From positions 197,594 to 261,593 of the forward strand of contig PUQB01000358.1 of NCBI GenBank assembly GCA_003024785.1: a stretch of DNA of 64,000 nt. The letters run 5' to 3'. The DNA comes from Selaginella tamariscina. Its lineage: Eukaryota; Streptophyta; Lycopodiopsida; Selaginellales; Selaginellaceae. Shown in pieces: positions 15,772-27,754 of the stretch. Under the pieces are notes generated by a model. That model was not told where the DNA came from, ran no database searches, and was given only the letters and a program-made list of their open reading frames with translations. The position numbers and the translations under genes were made by a program. Positions within the stretch are counted from its first letter, which is position 1. Each line of letters starts with the position of its first letter.

Positions 15772-16249
15772 TTAGGCTCTGCACGCAGCAAAAGGCTCTA
15801 AAAGTGAACACCAAACTGCATTACTATTGAGATGGCTCCTGACGAATACGATACAACAGTTGAAAAACATCATCACAATCATCTGGATGTCTAAATGCAC
15901 ATTTGAAGATCTCTGAAAGACTACTCCAATTCCCACGAGTTGCAACATCCAAACCATTGTACCCTTGCAACGCTGTCCCATGCAAACAAATAGGAAACTC
16001 ACGCAAACACTGAGCACCATCCCAAGCGACCACGATGAAATGGTCAAACCAATGGTACACATCATCCCCAGAATTTTTATGAAAGAAATCCGGCCGAACA
16101 CGAAGATTTGAACATGAACAGAAGGAGGAGTACCATGGGTTGTGAATGCGATTATCAACTGAGGGTGATTGTTCAATTGCATTCATATAGCATTCAATAA
16201 CTACATGAATAGTTACTCCACAAATGAAGGATTTTTGCATGTTGTGCAT
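15772..16249 (-). pseudogene. Element B gag remnant
   Basis: Two overlapping frames cover a capsid-like region with RPDFFHKNSGDDVYHWFDHF, FPICLHGTALQGYNGL and a following W-S-L-S-E-I-F core. These fit the W-x-x-F-x-x-L-P/H-x-A-x-x-W pattern of retrotransposon gag. The frame breaks between the two blocks. No further structure is claimed. Confidence 0.7.
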
Positions 16250-16250
16250 C

Positions 16251-17135
16251 CATAAACAAAAAAAAGAAGAAAGGATAAAATCTATAAGGAAAGAATAAAT
16301 CTAGATAATGAAGAAATTATATCTTAAAAAGACAAAGAAAATTTATAAAAAAGACACAAATTCGAGTGCTCCTTAAGGACAATTAGAGGTGCCCCTCACC
16401 TCCATCAATGTGAGAGATTAGAATATAAAATGTGTACATTTATTAGTTCAAAAACCCTAACTTATATATAAGAGTGAGTGCTTCAAATTAAAAATCAATA
16501 TGAGGGTTATGAAAACCCACTACGCTAATAATAATATGTGCACGTGCAGCCATACACAGTTCCGTTCATTTTTCAACTATACATTAAATTATTAGAATTA
16601 AAATATATATGCTACGTGTATTATCTAACGTCATCTAATTAAGTTTAGGCTGAGGAATATGACGTTGCTTCGCCCTTCAATTTCCAGATTCCACCACGTG
16701 TCCAAATACATCAGTTCTTGTCATAAAATACTTTGTCGTAATAACAGGAATATTCTAGTATATTGTTGTGGCCGTAGATTTTTGCCCGTTATCGGCGGGG
16801 AGGATCTCTATCGTCCAATTTTGAAGGGGACCTACAACGGTCAAATTAAGGGTGAGGGGTGCGTGTTGATTGGTACTGAGCGGACGCCAGCCATCATTTC
16901 AATCCCGTTGAATCTCCGGACTTATTGCCCCTGACCTAACTTTCCTACTTCCTCCTCCGTTGGTCATAGTCTATGCGCTCCTTTTTCTAGGTTTTTGTGC
17001 TGCTGCCCGGCGCGCCTCGAGTTATCGATTCATACGCAAATCTTCAGTTTTCTGAAGCGCGCGATCGATTTATCGCTTGCGGCGCGAAGCCGTTAACCGA
17101 TTGATTCCGGGTTGGATTCTTTTCGATTCTCCGCG
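16251..17135. promoter_or_regulatory. Intergenic and upstream region of the E2 gene
   Basis: AT-rich flank of element B up to about 16,650, then mixed composition with a GC-richer leader just before the ATG at 17,136. A 91-codon open frame at 16,659-16,934 has no recognisable family and is not called a gene. The motif AAAAACCCTAA occurs near 16,450 inside the repeat flank. Confidence 0.5.
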
Positions 17136-18674
17136 ATGAACAATGGCGGGGTCGATGCGATCGCTCAGCAGCAGGCGACTAACAATCCGGCCAGCAGCAA
17201 GCAGAGCAAGCCGAATTTGCAGCCCGTAGACAGCCATTCAGTCGCCAGGAGGTGAGTCCTACCTTGTGCTAGGGTTCGATTCGCAGCTGACCGTTGTTTC
17301 ATTTCAGATTGCAATCGGAGCTCATGGCCTTGATGGTATGTCCGTGTCGCGTTTCAGTTGAATTTCCCTCTCTCTCTGTGTTGTGTGTGTTTCTGTGGTA
17401 TCCTCTATGATGACTGCTTGATGACGAGTCTGATGCTTAATGAAGCACTAATCGAGGCATTTGTCTGAGAGGAATTTGCCCCATGATGGTATTATAATCT
17501 TTGAGACCTGATTTTCTTTTATAAATGCTGAAAATTTAAGCATAATCTCTGAGGGCAGCTTATATATCAGTCTATGCTATACGCAATCTCAAATATACCA
17601 CGTTGGTGCCTGTCATGTATGTACTGGATAGCCTGAACTCACTTAATCAACTTTGTTGTGCGTAAGTGTGTGTGTGCGTGGACTAAATTATTTATGTGCA
17701 GACCTGTGGGGATCCAGGCATATCTGCGTTTCCAGATGGAGACAACATCTTCACATGGGTTGGAACAATAAAGGGGAGCTGTGGAACCGTATACGAGGGG
17801 CTCTCGTACAAGCTCTCATTGCGGTTTCCCACGGATTATCCTTTTAAGTCTCCCTCTGTCAAGTTTGACACACTTTGTTTCCATCCGAATGTCGACCAGC
17901 ACGGCAACATTTGTCTTGACATCCTACAGGTGCGTGCGTGCATGTGTACAAGCATATTTTGTATGTGTCGATCAAACACAGTATACAATGTAGTGTTTAA
18001 AACCTGAGTTACGACAAAATACGTTTGTTTGTCGGTTTTGAAGTTTATTGCTATATTATTTTTGTATGTGTGTGTGTGTGTGTGTATGAATGTACATTAT
18101 GCATATCTGATCCTCTTGTATACACATAACATGTGTGTGTGCGCGCTAAAATGACAGGATAAATGGTCTTCAGCATACGATGTGAGGACCATTTTGCTTT
18201 CAATTCAGAGCTTGTTAGGAGGTAACGGCAACCTTCTTTACTGTTTTTGAACGTTAAAGTTATTAAATTTGATATTATTTATAGTATAAAACACCAACAT
18301 TATTGTTTAATCTTTTTATATCTACTGTGTGCAGAACCAAACAACGATAGCCCGCTTAACAGCTACGCAGCAGCATTATGGAACAACCAAGAAGGTAACA
18401 TTAACACAGTCATACACATTTAGATACATACACGTATATATGCCAAGTGATGTCCATGTTTTAACGAGTCTGACCGTTACTTTATTATAGAATAGTATTA
18501 CTACACACTTAATTATAGAATAGTATTAACTAAACACTTTTACATTTAAACACGCGTGTGGCGAGAGAGATATACAATCGCACTTGTGGATATATATTAT
18601 TTATTTGGTTGACAGAATACAAGAAGGTGATGCATAAACAGTATCGTGACGCATGTGGCGGGGGTGCCCGATGA
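17136..18674 (+). CDS. UBC19: Ubiquitin-conjugating enzyme E2, UBC19/20 (E2-C) type
   Basis: Carries ubiquitin as a thioester and works with the anaphase-promoting complex in the cell cycle (known for the E2-C/UBE2C family). Six exons: 17136-17251, 17308-17335, 17702-17929, 18158-18221, 18335-18394, 18616-18674; 555 bp, 184 residues, every splice phase consistent and no frame break. Residues 1-30 are a Gln/Asn/Ser-rich N-terminal extension, as in plant UBC19/20. The UBC fold follows (RLQSELMALM, GISAFPDGDNIFTWVGTI, YPFKSPSVKF), with the HPN motif and active-site Cys at residue 119 in HPNVDQHGNICLDIL, then DKWSSAYDVRTILLSIQSLL. It is the only fully intact gene in the window. The symbol is by family likeness and could equally be UBC20. 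Confidence 0.96.
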
Positions 18675-18890
18675 ACAAGTCAATCTCGGGTGCAATCGCA
18701 TGTATCAACTTTGGGTTTTAAATTAATTAATTGATAGTTTGTACCGATGACTATTTTACCTTAATGTTTTATTAATTTTAATATTATATTTAACAATATA
18801 GTTTACTGAATATAAAATCATTAGAAAATGTTAAACGTTAAAAGCGTATATAATAGAACTTACATGTGTGACTGTGTCACTATGCATCTA

Positions 18891-18926
<36 letters not shown>

Positions 18927-19897
18927 GTATATGAATTACATAAGTTCATCCATCGTATGAATTGAACTCATGCCACCTCCGAAACCAAATATAAACTCTA
19001 TTTAATTGGGTGATATATAATTTACTTACTATAGTTGGACCCTCATTGTAAATAAAAAAAACACTTTACATTATGGCCGTCAGCATGCCAGATAATTTAT
19101 ATATTTTAAGGATTAACATACTCAACAATGAACCTAATTAAATAGATATGTATTATTTTAATTGACTTCATCATTATTTTATTGATTTCTATTAAACAAA
19201 ATGACATGTAATTCCACTAAACCTCAACCATCACTAACTACCATATTGAAAAAATTAAGTCAATGCAAAAGGATAACCATCACTAACTACCATATTAAAA
19301 AATTAAATCATTCTGAAACGGTAGGATAAGCATGAATGAATCTAACAATCTAGGTTGCATGAAAAACTATAATATGATAAGTTTGATTGATGCTATCTCT
19401 ATAAAATGCCCAATACCTCCAATGAAGACTCCGTATGTTCATTCATACTGAAACCTTGCTTATATACACCACTCTCCTTGCCACGTGGTACACATGTAAC
19501 ACATGGAGGCTAGATCACCACCCATGCATGCATGATATATATACATACATACAGTATATACACCTGCAATGCGTTACAGCGTTTTTAATTATTTAAGATG
19601 TTAAAAGCCCATCGCCAATCACACCATTCAATTCTTGTGTGATATACGATATTGTTTAGCATTCAATTTGTGTGTGCGTGTGTGCGTGTGTGCGTGCTGT
19701 TTATACAGTCGTAATATACAAGTGGCTTCAGAAATTCAGAATTCTCAAAACTATGTGAAACATGTAAGCTATGTAAAATCCGCTTTGATGCGTTCCTCAA
19801 AAGTTTAAGGATTTGAAACTGTAGTGAGATAAATTATAATCATATGATAACATCTCAAGAAGTGCCAGTCTGACCTTTAATTAACGATAGAGAATGT
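18675..19897. other. Intergenic, AT-rich
   Basis: 3' flanks of two converging genes. It contains a TG repeat at 18,900-18,926, a 49-bp-period duplication at 19,226-19,312 and scattered TG/TA runs. No gene seen. Confidence 0.6.
19226..19312. repeat. Tandem duplication, 49-bp period
   Basis: The core AACCATCACTAACTACCATA occurs at 19,226 and again at 19,275, each followed by an A-rich tail. Two copies only. Confidence 0.75.
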
Positions 19898-20098
19898 TCA
19901 GGGTTCTTCACAGCCTTGTGACCAAAGCTTGATGAAACAAATAGAATTGTAAAGCAGACTGTCTCCTACAGTACGACGCACCTCACGTATGAAATCTGTT
20001 CTTGGCAACCTTCCACCCTGTATTATACACACCAAACGTCCTCGTTAGTGCGTGTTTGTGTGTATTTATATGCATGTTTTAATTCAAATTCTCTCTCT

Positions 20099-20146
<48 letters not shown>

Positions 20147-21943
20147 GACAATCAGATAAACGCAAAAGCTACTAACAAGCTTATCTTGTGCCAGAAACAG
20201 CATCGGTGTGTACGTTCTTGCACTACCATATATATCTACGGTATGCATGTAGATCGTGTATATACATATATACGTATACAAATATATACATAAATGTATA
20301 TACATACCTTGAAGTTCCAGTAGCTTTGTTGGAGCTCAGATAAATCCAGCTGAGGAACTTTTGATTGCAGTATCTTGAAGAGCGTAGGAAATGACATAAT
20401 CTTGCACCTTGTGAGCACTTGGTTTCTCTCCAGTATGTGATCATCAAACACTGGGGGTATAGCCGAAACCTTCTTCTGGTTTAACTGCACTGTTTGGGGA
20501 GTCTCCACGGTAAGCACCTAATGAACATACCTAAGATTAATATTACATTGATATTGTGTGTGTGCGCGCGCGCATGTTGAAATATACCTGTGGACGAGGA
20601 AAAGATTTCCCTGAAATAGTTGACGCTTCAATGATCTCTGTTAGACAAAACCAACCATGGTGATACTGCTGTATAATACATATATCACAATCACACACAC
20701 ACACACACACACCTTGCCATTGATTGGAGAGCCTGAAGGTGACAACATGATGTGCTAGAATGCGAGAGGGTCGAAAAATGTGAAGCTGGGATGACATAAC
20801 ACTTGGGATTACACAGGTCATATACGCCCGTATCCATACTCTCGTCGAGGTCGCTGTCACTAATAACACCCACTTTCCCAATTGCAACTTGACATAGTAT
20901 CAATCTCTGGTCGCCACATGCATCCTGTTTTGCTTGAACAGCACTGCACTAAAACAAGTAAGCAAACCACATACACTTGCATATATATATATATATCCGT
21001 TGTATTGATAGACAAATACAAGTTCCGAATATATCAACTGTGCATCTCTCTCATGAATGTATACTACACACACGTATCTAAATATATAATCACACATATA
21101 CATATATACGTATAAATACATGCGTTGAACCGTGTTCGATCAGATGAAAGATCGAGATGTTATCTCGGAACTCACTCCTTTTGGGAACTCCATATAAACA
21201 TGCATTAGCACAGAGATATATACATATAACCACATACAGACATACAGCGCATACCTTATACGTGAGCATTCAATGGGTGCAAAGCAATATCCAACGCTAC
21301 AAGGAACAGCCATTTGAAACCCGTACTTAGCAATAGAATCGATCTCCTGTTTCCCAGCTCCATACCAAGCCCAGTGCACATTAGAATCGCCTCTCATCCC
21401 CACCATTCTCAACTGCTGCTTCTCAAAATCCTCAAGAACACCATACAAATCCATGTACACAATCCTCTCTATCCCCCTCACACACGTGTCGCTCAGTAGC
21501 ACTCCCAGTCCCCTCAGGAACAAGTCGGCTACATCTGCGTAGTCCTGACTCTGCTTGTCCATCCCCACAAGGGATGCATTTGAGAAATCCGTAGCGTCAT
21601 CCGTGCTGCTGATAGATTCATCTGTCAGTATGCTCGCAGAAGATTGAAATGCAGCCTCGTATCCCCATTGCTCCGATTCCTCACCAGAATCCCGTTCAAA
21701 GCCCGATTTCTGTGCGGAAGATTGAAGTGCAGCTCCTGATACCTTCCTGGATTTCTTTCTTTCCACAGGAACCGATCCATACCTCGATTCTTCCCCCAAA
21801 ACTACTCTGGATTTCTCTCCCGAATCCCATTCACAGTTCGATTTCTTCACAGAAATCGGCTCAATCCTCGCAGAACCTGCTCTCGATCTTGCGCATAGAC
21901 TGCTGCGCTTCCGCTTCACCTGCTCCACCTTCATTTCTTTCAA
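19898..21943 (-). CDS. SRO/RCD1-family protein (PARP-like plus RST domain, no WWE seen)
   Basis: SIMILAR TO RCD-ONE proteins bind transcription factors through the RST domain; most plant members lack mono-ADP-ribosyl transferase activity. Exons on minus: 21943-21255, 20943-20713, about 20668-20588, 20517-20308, 20017-19898. Exon 1 starts with a basic Ser/Lys-rich stretch (residues 1-80), followed by a PARP-like start (NVHWAWYGAGKQEIDSIAKY, then GYCFAPIECSRIR). Exon 2 continues it (RLILCQVAIGKVG, NPKCYVIPASHF). The RST domain spans the exon 4/5 junction: MSFPTLFKILQSKVPQLDL, YWNFK, GGRLPRTDFIREVRRTVGD. The exon 2 acceptor has two candidate AGs (TTAG and TGCAG, 5 nt apart); only the second keeps the frame. 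A +1 shift at the T run 20774-20778 is needed to read VVTFRLSN at the end of the PARP domain. The exon 2/3 junction phase is unresolved because the donor lies in a GT repeat. No WWE domain is visible, which resembles the short SRO2-5 class. Confidence 0.85.
20101..20145. repeat. CA microsatellite in SRO-gene last intron
   Basis: About 20 CA units after a short CG stretch, between exons 4 and 5 of the SRO gene. Confidence 0.9.
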
Positions 21944-22613
21944 ACCTAAATGAGTTTGAAAAAACAGAGTACATATATATATATGTGTTGATTACGGCTT
22001 AAGATAGGCGGCTGCCGCTACTGCGAATAAAATGCGGCTTTGCGATTTAGACAAGTGGCATTCGGCCGTTGGTTCCCATGGTACGGACTGTGTTTTTCCG
22101 TTAACCCTTTACCCTTTAACGGATCTGTATTAAAATGGTTAAATCGTTAAATATATGAATGCCACGTAAGACATTAGGATTAGATCTAAGGTTGCTAAAT
22201 ATAGTTTGCTAAAGATTAATAAAACCCTAACGAGATTAAGGTTTAGGTAATGTGCTTTATTGAAAAGGGTTTACACAGATATACACTATGATAGTAAATG
22301 TGTTATATAGATATATAGATGTAATGAATAACGTAAGAAATAAAAACTAGGGAATTTTAAAATATGCAATTAATTGAAAAACCGTCATGTCGGTTCCAAT
22401 TCAAAAAAATATTATTAATTTAATTTAATGCTATAATCCAATATGGTTTTCTTAATAATTATAATTAGTTTTTACTAAATATGAATTAGGAACTAATTTA
22501 ATGTTTAATTCTATCTCTTTTGGCTGTTACTTATAAAAATACAAAACTTTAAATGTTATTTACATGTTATATTATATTTTAAACAAACATGCATAACCTA
22601 CCTACCTACCTAC

Positions 22614-22653
<40 letters not shown>

Positions 22654-23443
22654 TAATCTTTTAAAAAACATACAAATGGAATTATAAATTATTAATATTT
22701 TATAATACAGTTATTTGTTAAAATTCATTATATATTTATATATTATTATTTATATAAATTATGTATACAAATTATATTGTAAACTTTATATTGTAATGTA
22801 TGTATTTATGTATTATAAGTAATACGAAATTTATATTAATATTCTACTTATTTATGTTACTACAATTTTTATAATAAATATAACTAGTTTCAAGGTAGAC
22901 TTGTATAACAAATTTAAGTTTAATTAGTCTTGTTTATGTGATGATTTGAAGTTTGAATTGGGACAGTTTGGCGTGTATGATTATGATTATAATCTATATC
23001 TCTATTAACTTCATGTATTTAATGTATATTCATGTATATTTATATATTATTATATTTATACATATATTTATTATATTTATTATATGTAACAAGTTTATTA
23101 TATTAACATTAAATTAGTGTTGTAAACTTTTTTATTAAGCTTAGCACTTCAATATTTTGTGCAAGACAGGAGTGTGAAAAAGGATATAAATCATTCTATT
23201 ATTTATTAAGAGTGTAAGTGCTGCAAATCATATAGAACTGACTGATCAATCGAGAGTTGAAACAACATGTGTGTGTGTGTGTGACAGAGAGAGAGAGAGA
23301 AAGAGGCTTTTAGCCTATGTATTCTGTTTAACTCATACATATGTAAATTATGTGCATATTATTAATAAGAACAGTCTTTTGTCTCCAGTCATACACACTT
23401 ACACATCCCTACATTTTCACACATGTTCAACATTATAGAAGCA

Positions 23444-23474
<31 letters not shown>

Positions 23475-23615
23475 GAACACATGTGCATTCAACACACACA
23501 CACACACACCACACACACACAAATGACTTAATTGGTATAAAGCATGGACTTGTAAATACACAGTTTTCTGAATTCTAGTTAAGAGTTAAAATACTCGTAT
23601 ACACTGTGTGTTGAA

Positions 23616-23652
<37 letters not shown>

Positions 23653-23810
23653 GAGATTTGTATATTAACAAAACTACATTAAAAAAATGGTAAAATGTAT
23701 CGATGAAAATTACATAAACAGTAAGAAAGCTAACCGAGATGGGATGTAAGAGAATAATGCTATACATAATATAAAACAAGTAAACAAATGTTCATGTATA
23801 TTACGCACCT
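21944..23810. other. Intergenic, very AT-rich, microsatellites
   Basis: Upstream region of the SRO gene (telo-box AAAACCCTAA at 22,221-22,230, 280 bp from the ATG) and 3' flank of the invertase gene. It holds a TA run at about 22,617-22,650 preceded by an ACCT repeat, GA runs at 23,285-23,300 and 23,618-23,655, and TG/TA runs near 23,445-23,475. No gene seen. Confidence 0.6.
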
Positions 23811-24755
23811 TTAAGCCTTCTTATTTACATTATTACGCCGAGAGGAGTAATTGGGAAGCACGACAAGCGGCTCCTCCTCGCAAGCAAAAAATTTAGCTGC
23901 TTCAGGATGGGCTAACAGCTGCTTAGACACCAGATATCCGGCAATTGACCATGTTTGAAAAGCCTTGATTGCTTGCCGACAAATTTACCGGTTCTGGTAT
24001 CGTAATATTCCGGCCAGCGGTCCTTGGATATTCTCCTCTCCATTACTTCGAGTGCTTGATAAGCCAGTTCGGACCTTCCCATCTTTTACATGCCAAGGTA
24101 AACTGCACAACCATATTGTAATTCGTTATTAATAATTATCAATATAAGCTAATTTCCTTGAAATAATGTATTATAGTTAATAACACGATAAATCTAATTA
24201 ATAACACGATAATATGAAGTTTTTATCCGTTTCTTCTGTGCAAGCAAATACGAAGAACGATATAGAATGAAGTATATAAACCTTGTACTTCACGATATCT
24301 ATACTCTCTATAGCAAGCAGCCAAACCAAATCAGGTGAGAGAGAGAGATGGTTACAACTAAAGTAAAGGCTCACCTGCCAAATCAGAGTAGGCCAAGAAC
24401 CTCCATTGTGATAAGACCAAGGACTGCAAAAATAAGAAAACCACATGTTTGTGCTTGACGTGTGTGTGTGTGAGAGAGAGAGATGATAATAGTACACTTA
24501 CGTGTTTTTTGGATCACCTCCAGTGATAATACGCCACTCATCTTGGTCAAACGAAGGAAAACATATCTTCAAAGGCATGCTCCCAATGAGATACTCCCAC
24601 CTATTAATTCATGAAGTTTAATATATATGTATTTGTGTGAAACAACACAACGTTTAGTGTATATATACAGCTTCTTGCATATATATTAAACTTCATGAAT
24701 TAAAGGTCATTGGGAGCATGCCTTAGAAGATTGTTAAGCTAGCTCTCTCACACAC

Positions 24756-24814
<59 letters not shown>

Positions 24815-26085
24815 CCTTTACCTGTCTTCGATGAGGTCCAGAATGCCTCTAGATTGCTGTGGAGTAGCCAAAGATGATACAATAGCCCAAAGATTACCCA
24901 AAGTAAAGAACCGAAAGTCCATATGAGCAGGCTGGAGATTGCCTATAAGGTATCCTCCGTGGTCAGGCATCCATTCCACAAGCCATGAAGGTATCTGATC
25001 GGGGTATATGTTGAACTTATTCACAGCTTCGTGTGAATATTCCTCTGTTTTGTACCGGTATATCTCGTTCAGCTTGCCTATATCCAGCCAGTAATACTCT
25101 CTTATGTGGAATGAGAGTGCACTGAGTCGAGCATTAACTGCTGCCGTTATCTGGTGTGATTTGTCGTCGGGTATCAGCATTTCCTTGGCACATCTAAGGG
25201 CAGAGTAAAAGAGTGCCTGCATTATGTAAAACAGTTTGTTCATGAGGGAGAGTCGAGTGCGTATGTATATATACTTGTAGCTAGTATATACAGCATGTCA
25301 CTATGAAGATATAACATGAATAATCACTAGCATATGTGTATGACGATAATGAAGTTTACATAGCACAATATTACGATAATAAAGTTCATAGATTAAATCT
25401 ACTACTATATTATACATAAATGTACTACAAACTCACGCACACACCCCACTACAATTAGATGTGTTCTATACCACTTTTGTTTACATGCATACACATGTGC
25501 GCGCGCGGACACATGCATATTACATAAAATGTAAACCTGTATTTCTAAAGGATGACCGTGAATACCCATGCGTCGATCTATCATACACGAGCCATCAGTA
25601 ACCAGAAGAGTTGGAAACATATCAAAGCCATCGGAGAGGCAGAGCTTCAAAATCATCTTAATCCCTGTTTGAATATCAACTCTTTCCTGCAGTGACATGT
25701 CTCCAGTACATTTCCCATATGCCGTAGAAGAATTATCCACCACAAACCTATAAGTTAACACATCCTTGTGAGGTGTGTGCCTGTGCCTTTGCGTACATGT
25801 GTGTGTGTGTGTGAGAGAGAGAGAGACAGAGAGAGAGAAAGAGAGAGCACTTATGCGTTCAAAAGATGTATAAGCTTACCTGAATCTACAGGTGCAACTC
25901 TTCCTATGGCTGCCTCACCAAAATCGGCATCTAAAACTTCGTCTTCTTTGCCATCTACATGCATTGTCTGGACTTTAAAACTTGCAGGCATTAATCCTTG
26001 TCCTGGACTGTGAAAATCAACTGTCTTCTCCCAGCTCTGTGTCCATATGTGAAACTTTGTGTATAAGCATGTATCCCATGCGTAA

Positions 26086-26124
<39 letters not shown>

Positions 26125-26861
26125 CATACACATACATACGATGTACAGACATACACAACGATGCATGCTAGCATACACACTACACACACACACATATATA
26201 GATAGAGAGAGAGTTCTCATGGTACAAGGAAAAATTAGAACTGGTTAAAGTCTCTGTATTATACATGGGAAGGGTCATAGGAATATACACACATACGTCA
26301 CACACGTGTGTGTACACATGTGAGCATATCACGCACAAGTGATGCATTGGATGGATATAGTACCTGTAGTCGTAGCGTGCAGAGAAGAAAGTTCCTTACA
26401 ATCTGAGCCTCCCCTTTAAGCAGAAACGCAATGCCCGAGGGAATAAAATCCCGAATAAACACCTGATCATAATTCAAAGCAGCCGTATCTGTGGGATCAT
26501 TAGCCGCAATAGTTCCCACAGGGAACCCCTGGTAGTTCACAATGGAGTCCCTGAGCAAATTCCATGCCTCCTCCTCAATAGAACTGGGACTCTGTCTGCT
26601 CTTGAAACTCAGTGGAACAATCCCGTCCGAAGGAACATAGTTGGTGGTCGCATTTTCTTCAGTGAAGCTCGGAGAAGCAGCATCCCCTGTGTAGGTCTGT
26701 CTGGAGACCTCTGCTGAAACCCGAAGTCTGCTCCTTTTTGACGTGTGGAGAAATCCTCTCCGCCCATTGACATATACAGCGATGGGACAGTGTAATCTGC
26801 TGCTGGGCAGATGTAGCTCGGCCTTGAAACATGGAGCAGAGGCTACTTCTAGCATGGTCAT
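23811..26861 (-). CDS. Neutral/alkaline invertase (GH100), organelle-type N-terminus
   Basis: Splits sucrose to glucose and fructose. Exons on minus: 26861-26364, 26036-25880, 25747-25537, 25216-24822, 24600-24502, 24423-24375, 24102-23811; 1,701 bp, which gives 567 residues once three single missing bases are allowed. The first 90 residues or so are Ser/Arg-rich with few acidic residues, as in plastid or mitochondrial targeting peptides. GH100 motifs in order: [27 protein letters not shown] (the motif usually given the catalytic Asp), [61 protein letters not shown] block (here AHMDFRFF), [13 protein letters not shown], and [18 protein letters not shown] (usual acid/base Glu motif). Frame breaks: near 25,722 (G run), 24,083-24,086 (A run in sense) and 23,957-23,960 (T run in sense). 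The start at 26,861 is the first ATG; a second lies two codons on. A telo-box is at 27,082-27,090. Confidence 0.94.
24572..24724. repeat. Inverted repeat pairing intron 4 with the exon 5 acceptor of the invertase gene
   Basis: Two perfect arms: 24,604-24,629 pairs with 24,678-24,703 (26 bp), and 24,572-24,589 pairs with 24,707-24,724 (18 bp). The loop is 48 nt. The exon 5 acceptor AG (24,601-24,602 on minus) lies in the unpaired internal loop between the two stems. The outer arm copies coding sequence of exon 5 (the IGSMPL codons) in inverted orientation inside the intron. Confidence 0.9.
24759..24814. repeat. TA dinucleotide repeat in invertase intron 4
   Basis: About 27 TA units close to the exon 4 donor (24,821), preceded by a short CA run. 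Length is probably polymorphic. Confidence 0.85.
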
Positions 26862-27272
26862 GCTTACCAGCAAATCCTTGCAAAAATCTATAAAATTTTG
26901 AACGATTAACCTGGAAAATGCAGCAAATCACTTCAGAAATCGCCTCCGAAATGCTTGATTTGCTCCCTATCCTGTCGAATTTGTTGTTCTTAAGCCGATT
27001 TTGGACAAGAACAAGGGCTACAGACAAGAATCTTGACAATCTAATGTGATTATGTAGCTCTGACTTTACAACTCAAATAAGAAACCCTAGCTCCAATCGC
27101 GTCCATGAACCTTGTCCTACGTGTAAAGTGACCGTTCTTCATGACGTGGTAGATTACAAAACCACGTGGCACGATCTTGACACATAGAACTTCACAATGG
27201 TATGCAAAACATTTAATCTTATTCGGCCACATCAACATTGACTAAGCACAGCTTTTACTAAGCACAAGTACA

Positions 27273-27706
27273 TCAGCGTTGACTAGGCACAGGTAGAAGA
27301 GAACTCCAACGCGGGGACTGTATACGTGGCAGTCGTGTTGGTGTTGACTGCAAGTTTGGGACTAATAAGTTGCTCTCTGTCGACTCCACTGGGATGTTAC
27401 ACGTCTGCGGCAACGTGGACGCCACCACGGAGACCGTACAGTTATTCGGAAAACCGGATGGTACTGTACGGTGGAATGTCATTCTGAAACTCCGTGGTGC
27501 TTAGAGGTTGCGTTGTACTCTCTGTCCGTACACTGCAGCTCCACCCTAACACCTGTAACGAATACTTACATGTGTATATATGTATAATATGTGTGTTGCA
27601 CTTACATGTGTATATGCATGATCATGTATATCTCGTGTGTAGCAATGATAATATATATTTATCATTTATATAATGTCAATGTGACAATTCCCTCTCTCCT
27701 TGTTTG

Positions 27707-27754
<48 letters not shown>

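Larger units (their letters stand above)
12600..16250 (-). mobile_element. Ty3/gypsy retrotransposon B, decayed
   Basis: Gag, zinc knuckle, protease, RT, RNase H and integrase follow each other from right to left on the minus strand. All are frame-broken. Possible LTR remnants flank the coding part (11,864-11,953 and 16,465-16,560). The gag and integrase motifs differ from those of elements A and C, so this is a separate lineage. Confidence 0.85.

Noticed and set aside
16659..16934. 91-codon plus-strand open frame upstream of the E2 gene
   Set aside because: No recognisable family or splice context; lies between a decayed retroelement flank and a gene leader. Length is within chance.
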